DNA from: Spiractinospora alimapuensis
GTDB taxonomy: Bacteria > Actinomycetota > Actinomycetes > Streptosporangiales > Streptosporangiaceae
DNA: 64,000 bases
Assembly: GCF_018437505.1 (NCBI RefSeq)
Contig: NZ_CP072467.1
Location: 2,108,001 to 2,172,000, forward strand
Direction of reading: 5' to 3'
In this document: in pieces, positions 60,225 to 64,000 of the stretch
Position numbering within the stretch: the first letter of the stretch is position 1
Layout: the number at the start of each line of letters is the position of its first letter
Made by a program: the position numbers and the translations under genes
The notes under the pieces: generated by a model
Databases searched by the model: none
Told to the model about the DNA's origin: nothing
What the model saw: only the letters and a program-made list of their open reading frames with translations

Positions 60225-60643
60225 GCCTGGCCCTCCGAAATCACGGCCGTGGCGTCGATCTCGACGAGCCACTCGGGGCGGGCGAGGGCGTGGACGACGA
60301 TTCCGGTGGAGACGGGATAGACACCCTTCAGCCACCGCCCGACCTCGCGGTACACCTCTTCGCGGTATCGCGGATCGATGATGTAGATCGTGACCTTGAC
60401 GATGTCCCGCAGGCTGCTGCCGGCCTCCTTCAGGAGCATGTCGATGTTCGCCATCGCCTTCTCGGTCTGCGCCCGGACATCACCGATGCCCACCGACTCC
60501 CGGGTGTCCAGGTCCTGGCCGATCTGACCGCGCAGGTACACGACTCCCCCGGCGACGACGGCCTGGCACAGGTCGTTGTCGAGGTTCTGCTCGGGGTAGG
60601 TGTCCTTGGTGTTGAACTTCCGAATGCGGGTGTGTGTCGTCAT
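60221..60643 (-). CDS. RidA-family protein (YjgF/YER057c/UK114)
   Basis: A 140-residue RidA-superfamily protein. The family core is AGGVVYLRGQIG, KAMANIDMLLKEAGSSLRDIVKVTIYIID, and a C-terminal ARPEWLVEIDATAVI holding the conserved arginine and glutamate. RidA proteins deaminate reactive enamines and imines or hydrolyse aminoacrylates in catabolic pathways such as Rut. The gene is first of the tightly overlapping set ridA-DUF1028-M20D-aspA. Confidence 0.9.
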   Translation of the reverse strand: MTTHTRIRKFNTKDTYPEQNLDNDLCQAVVAGGVVYLRGQIGQDLDTRESVGIGDVRAQTEKAMANIDMLLKEAGSSLRDIVKVTIYIIDPRYREEVYREVGRWLKGVYPVSTGIVVHALARPEWLVEIDATAVISEGQA

Positions 60644-60718
60644 TGTGTGCTCACTGCCTTCTCGACGGCTTCCTCGGCGTTGCCTGAGCGCTCCGGGTGA
60701 CCTCGGCGCTCGGAGTCC

Positions 60719-61975
60719 CTAGACGCTCCGCCCGTGATACCCCATGTATCCGCGCTGGATCGAGATCTGGTCGGTCACGTACTTGGCGTCGTGCCACGCT
60801 CCCCAGATGAAGCTCGAGCCACGACGGGACTGCCAGGGCAGGCCCATGAAGTAGACCCCGGGCTCGGTGGACACACCACGCTGGTGTCGCGGCTTGCCGT
60901 CCTCGTCGAGCGCGTCGACCCGGAGCCAGTCGTAGTCGACGGTGAAGCCGGTCGCCCAGACGATCGAGGTGATCCCGGCCTTGGCGAGGTCGAGCTCCAA
61001 CACGGGGGTGGTCACGCACTCGGGATCGGGGGCGAGGCGGCGCGCCTCCGGCTCCTCTGGGAGGTCGAGTCCGTTGCGCTCGACGTAGGCGTCGGCCTCG
61101 TCGAGGAGGGAAAGGTAGTTCGCGTCCCCACGCTCGATGTTGTCCCGGAGGTCGGGCGCGAAGCGCAGCACCCCTCCGTCGTAGGAATCGGTACGGCCGA
61201 CGAGGGTGATTCCGTTGTGGGCCAGCGTGCGGAAGTCCACGGTGTGGCCGCCGTGCGCGCCGCTGACGGCGATGGTGACGTGTTCGGCGCCCTGTGGCGG
61301 GGTGGTCGCCTCCCACTTGCCGAGGACCCCGAGCCACCAGACGAAGTCGCGGTCCCGGTAGCTCCGCGGCGGCCGGTCGTGCGGGCCGACGGAGAGATGC
61401 ACGTCGCGGCCGGAGGCGCGGAGTTCGTCGGCGATCTGAACTCCGGAGGAACCGGAGCCGACCACAAGTACACCGCCGTCGGGAAGCTGCTCGGGGTTGC
61501 GGTAACCGCTGGAGTGGATCTGGACCAGGTCCGGGGTCTCGGGAACGATCGGTGGGATGACCGGGTGCTGGAACGGGCCGGTGGCGGCGACCACGTAGCG
61601 GGCCTGGATGACACCCTCGGAGGTCTCCACCCGGAAGCCCAGCCCTCCGGTGTTCTTCCGAACGGATTTCACCTCGACGCCACAGCGAATTGGCGCCCCG
61701 ATTTTCTCCGCGTAGGCCACGAAATAGTCGGCGACTTCTTCTTTGGTAGGGAACTCGTCCGGGGTGCGCCCGGTGAATTCGAGACCGGGGAAACGGTCGT
61801 GCCACGCCGGACCGTTGGCGACAAGGGAGTCCCATCGCTCCGAGCGCCACCGTTCGGCGATGCGGTGCCGCTCCAGGACGACGTGCGGCACCTCGCGCTC
61901 ACTCAGGTGCTCGCTCATCGCGATCCCGGCCTGCCCCGCTCCGACGACGACGACCTCGATCTCTTCTTCCGCCAT
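60719..61975 (-). CDS. FAD-dependent flavin-containing monooxygenase
   Basis: A 418-residue oxidoreductase with two Rossmann motifs, GAGQAG at residues 12-17 for FAD and GSGSSG near residue 171 for NADPH, and an FMO-like middle VVAATGPFQHPVIPPIVP. C-terminal motifs VWATGFTVDYDWL and GVYFMGLPW are typical of class B flavin monooxygenases of the YUCCA/CzcO-like group. It would oxygenate a nitrogen, sulfur or carbonyl compound. GGAGGAACGA precedes the ATG at 61975. It lies 75 bp upstream of the ridA set and downstream of the transporter gene. Confidence 0.87.
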   Translation of the reverse strand: MAEEEIEVVVVGAGQAGIAMSEHLSEREVPHVVLERHRIAERWRSERWDSLVANGPAWHDRFPGLEFTGRTPDEFPTKEEVADYFVAYAEKIGAPIRCGVEVKSVRKNTGGLGFRVETSEGVIQARYVVAATGPFQHPVIPPIVPETPDLVQIHSSGYRNPEQLPDGGVLVVGSGSSGVQIADELRASGRDVHLSVGPHDRPPRSYRDRDFVWWLGVLGKWEATTPPQGAEHVTIAVSGAHGGHTVDFRTLAHNGITLVGRTDSYDGGVLRFAPDLRDNIERGDANYLSLLDEADAYVERNGLDLPEEPEARRLAPDPECVTTPVLELDLAKAGITSIVWATGFTVDYDWLRVDALDEDGKPRHQRGVSTEPGVYFMGLPWQSRRGSSFIWGAWHDAKYVTDQISIQRGYMGYHGRSV

Positions 61976-62309
61976 TCGTTCCTCCAACCCCGTGGTCCTA
62001 CGTCGCGACTCGCAGATGTGCGCGTGCACACCGGAGACACGGTGCGCCACAGTCAATCTTGGACCAGTCAAACGCACCGGAGGCACGTGTGGCCAATACA
62101 CATTTCTGGAGTCAGCTATCGATTACACCGATGGACTTCAATGTTGTCATCGCCAGAACACATGGACCGTGCCGGATCGGCGCCCCGACGCGGCCTCCCG
62201 CCTCTCGCCCGCCGCCCCCACGTACGCCCAGCCGGAGCGTGCGGAGGGAGGCCCAGGCGACGCCGAGGGGCGCGGCCTGGGCCTCCGGTCGGTCAGAGAC
62301 CCGCGGCGT
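61976..62309 (-). promoter_or_regulatory. Leader and promoter region of the monooxygenase operon
   Basis: This 334-bp interval between the transporter and monooxygenase genes holds no gene. It includes CACGTG (62083-62088 area) and a short dyad TGTGGCCAATACACA around 62088-62102 that could bind a regulator. A promoter here would let the monooxygenase-to-aspartase set be transcribed apart from the transporter. Confidence 0.3.
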
Positions 62310-63659
62310 CTAGGCGCTCTTGCCCTCGACGACGACGCTCTTGCTCTGGTGGGCACGGTCGCTGTCGTGCAGCAGATCCGAGCCCTTGGTCTCGGCCATC
62401 GTCCGCAGCGTCACCGCGCCGATGGTTCCGATCACGATCATCGCGAAGCCCGGGACCATGGAGCTGCCGGTCAGGGCGATGAGCCAGGTGAGCACATAGG
62501 GCAGAGTCCCGGCGAAGAACGCTCCGGCCACGCTGTAGGCCATCGACAGTCCGCTCTGGCGGGTGCGCGTCGGGAACAGCTCGGCCACCGCGGAGGCGTG
62601 GGTGCCCAGGATGAGGGCCAGGATCACGGCCAGCCCGAAGGTGGCGGCGAACGCCGACAGAGACGTGTTCATCTGCATCAACAGGAACAGCGGAATCGCG
62701 CAGACGATCATCAGTCCGGCGGCGGTGTACAGCACCGGCTTGCGCCCGTAGCGGTCAGACATCATGCCCGACAGCGGGATCACACCCATCGCGATGACGG
62801 AGGCCGCCGCGGAGAGCAGGGCCGCCCGGTCCGCGGGGATGCCGACGATCTCCTCCTGGTAGGTGATCAGGTACACGAGGACGATGTAGAACGTGGAGTT
62901 CATGAAGGTCTCGATACCGACGGTCTGCAGGAACTGCTTCCAGTTCGAGCGGAAGACCTCGACCACCGGCTGGCTGGGGACGTTGTTCATCTCCTCCAGC
63001 GCGCGGTACTCGGGGGTGTCCTCGATGCGCAGCCGGATGTAGAGACCGACCGCCGCCAGCGGAACCGTCAGCAGGAAGGGAAGCCGCCACGCCCAGTCGA
63101 GCACGACGTCCGCCGGGAAGATCGAGTGCAGCGCCCAGACGACGATCGAGGCGAACAGGAACCCGCCGACCGAACCGAACTCGATCCAGGAGCAGCCGAA
63201 GCCGCGGCGCTTCGGCGGCGAGAACTCCGCCAGGAAGGACGCGGCGGACCCGAACTCACCCCCCGCGGCCAGACCCTGGATGATGCGGGCGACCACGAGC
63301 AGGATCGGCGCCAGAACACCGACGGACTCGTAGGAGGGCAGCAGACCCAGCATGAGCGTTCCCGCCGCCATCGCGATGATGACGATGGACAACGTCGTCT
63401 TGCGCCCGAACCGGTCCCCCAGGTGGCCGAACAGCACCGAACCGATCGGGCGAACGAAGAACGCGATGGCGAAGACCGCGAACACCGACAGGAGGCCCGT
63501 GACGCCTTCCTGCTCGGGGAAGAAGACCGCGGCCATGGTCGTGGCCAGGTAGGCGTAGACCGCCCAGTCGAACCAGTGCACGAAGACGCCAACCGCGCCC
63601 GCGAACACGCTTCGCCGTAGATCTTCCTTCTTCACTTCTGTCGGTGCGCTGCTCGTCAT
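62310..63659 (-). CDS. MFS transporter of the metabolite:H+ symporter (MHS) family
   Basis: A 449-residue protein with twelve membrane helices. MHS-family motifs include FVRPIGSVLFGHLGDRFGRKTTL, GLAAGGEFGSAASFLAEF, and GMMSDRYGRKPVL in the second half. Members import organic acids and zwitterions such as shikimate, alpha-ketoglutarate and proline. GAGGAG lies upstream of the ATG at 63659. It diverges from a LysR gene and is followed by the monooxygenase operon, so it probably imports that pathway's substrate. Confidence 0.9.
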   Translation of the reverse strand: MTSSAPTEVKKEDLRRSVFAGAVGVFVHWFDWAVYAYLATTMAAVFFPEQEGVTGLLSVFAVFAIAFFVRPIGSVLFGHLGDRFGRKTTLSIVIIAMAAGTLMLGLLPSYESVGVLAPILLVVARIIQGLAAGGEFGSAASFLAEFSPPKRRGFGCSWIEFGSVGGFLFASIVVWALHSIFPADVVLDWAWRLPFLLTVPLAAVGLYIRLRIEDTPEYRALEEMNNVPSQPVVEVFRSNWKQFLQTVGIETFMNSTFYIVLVYLITYQEEIVGIPADRAALLSAAASVIAMGVIPLSGMMSDRYGRKPVLYTAAGLMIVCAIPLFLLMQMNTSLSAFAATFGLAVILALILGTHASAVAELFPTRTRQSGLSMAYSVAGAFFAGTLPYVLTWLIALTGSSMVPGFAMIVIGTIGAVTLRTMAETKGSDLLHDSDRAHQSKSVVVEGKSA

Positions 63660-63912
63660 TCGCTCTCCTCGATTCTCGTTCGCACACCCCGGGACGACTC
63701 AGCAAGCCACGGAAGACCTCTGACGCACCATGAAGGTCCCGCGTTGGACCAGGAGGATGTGTCGGTGTCCCAAGGGTGCCGAGCGAGCACGGCACGGTGC
63801 TCGGCACGGTCGTCGCGCCGATGCACTTCACGCAGGTGAGGCCTGTGCTCTGCCTCATAATGATCAAGGCACGGCATATGATCTGTACAACACATAGATG
63901 CGAAGCCCCCCT

Positions 63913-63925
63913 TCGGAAATTCCGA
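63913..63925. promoter_or_regulatory. LysR box upstream of the partial LysR gene
   Basis: TCGGAAATTCCGA is a perfect 13-bp palindrome of T-N11-A form, 21 bp before the lysR ATG and 253 bp from the transporter start. Confidence 0.6.
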
Positions 63926-63946
63926 TAGCGCGGAGAGGCCGGACCG

Positions 63947-64000
63947 ATGGCGGATGTCAGCCTGCGACAACTGGAGTACCTGATGGCCGTGGCACGGCTC
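63947..64000 (+). CDS. LysR-family regulator, N-terminal fragment
   Basis: The first 18 codons, MADVSLRQLEYLMAVARL, are the typical opening of a LysR HTH domain; the gene runs off the right edge. It diverges from the MHS transporter gene and is the likely activator of the catabolic genes to its left. GGAGAGG precedes the ATG. Confidence 0.75.
   Translation, partial: MADVSLRQLEYLMAVARL

Noticed and set aside
1-64000. Mobile elements, prophage, CRISPR arrays, tRNA and rRNA genes
   Set aside because: No transposase or integrase, no spaced direct repeats and no tRNA cloverleaf were noticed in the window.

Overview
The window is high-GC DNA with dense genes, many GTG and a few TTG starts, and several gene starts that look leaderless (a TANNNT -10 box 6-8 nt before the start codon). 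Together with an S-adenosyl methyltransferase of the DUF574 type, an AMACR-like racemase, PknB-like kinases and a DUF817 protein, this points to a filamentous actinomycete. A Nocardiopsis-like genus is my guess; the sequence does not prove it. I see no tRNA, rRNA, CRISPR array, insertion sequence or phage genes.

Region 1 (1-13.5 kb) opens with a truncated hrpA helicase gene, followed by a complete L-rhamnose utilisation locus. A divergent LacI-type repressor faces a long plus-strand operon: ATPase, two permeases and lipoprotein of an Rha-type ABC importer, rhamnose mutarotase, rhamnose isomerase, a secreted beta-propeller protein resembling ulvan lyases, a fused rhamnulose-1-phosphate aldolase/lactaldehyde dehydrogenase, and rhamnulokinase. 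A TTGAC-N17-TAACGT promoter and two LacI-like palindromes lie between repressor and operon.

Region 2 (14-27.8 kb) holds a CDP-glycerol glycerophosphotransferase-like wall polymer enzyme, a DUF418-type membrane protein, an alpha-methylacyl-CoA racemase with acetoacetyl-CoA synthetase, an SGNH lipase, two tandem Ser/Thr kinases, a DUF368 (PopT-type) polyprenyl phosphate translocase, and thiD with an abrupt internal change of codon usage.

Region 3 (28-37 kb) has an AGCS amino acid:cation symporter, a small DUF6457-like protein, an aminotransferase divergent from a LysR regulator, a glycosyltransferase/EamA transporter pair, and a very acidic repeat-rich secreted protein.

Region 4 (37-54.7 kb) is mixed: a fumarylacetoacetase homologue whose known catalytic residues are all replaced, an orphan ABC ATPase, an ABC-F ATPase with a 19-codon leader peptide and hairpin, a lipoprotein, a SUKH-like protein, a frameshifted CPBP protease, DUF817, DUF574 methyltransferase, TspO, an ascorbate-type PTS with its own HPr, a CPBP/histidine kinase/response regulator operon, a Nudix hydrolase, and a TetR regulator divergent from an alpha/beta hydrolase with two matching operators.

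Region 5 (55-64 kb) is catabolic, all on the minus strand: pyruvate dehydrogenase (quinone) type enzyme, then a tightly overlapping set of aspartase, AbgB-like M20D amidohydrolase, DUF1028 protein and RidA, then a flavin monooxygenase and an MHS-family transporter, with a divergent LysR gene cut by the window end. I read this as a probable pathway for an imported amide that releases aspartate; it is the best candidate for an undescribed system here. The rhamnose-linked propeller protein, the FAH pseudoenzyme and the ABC-F leader are the other strong leads.
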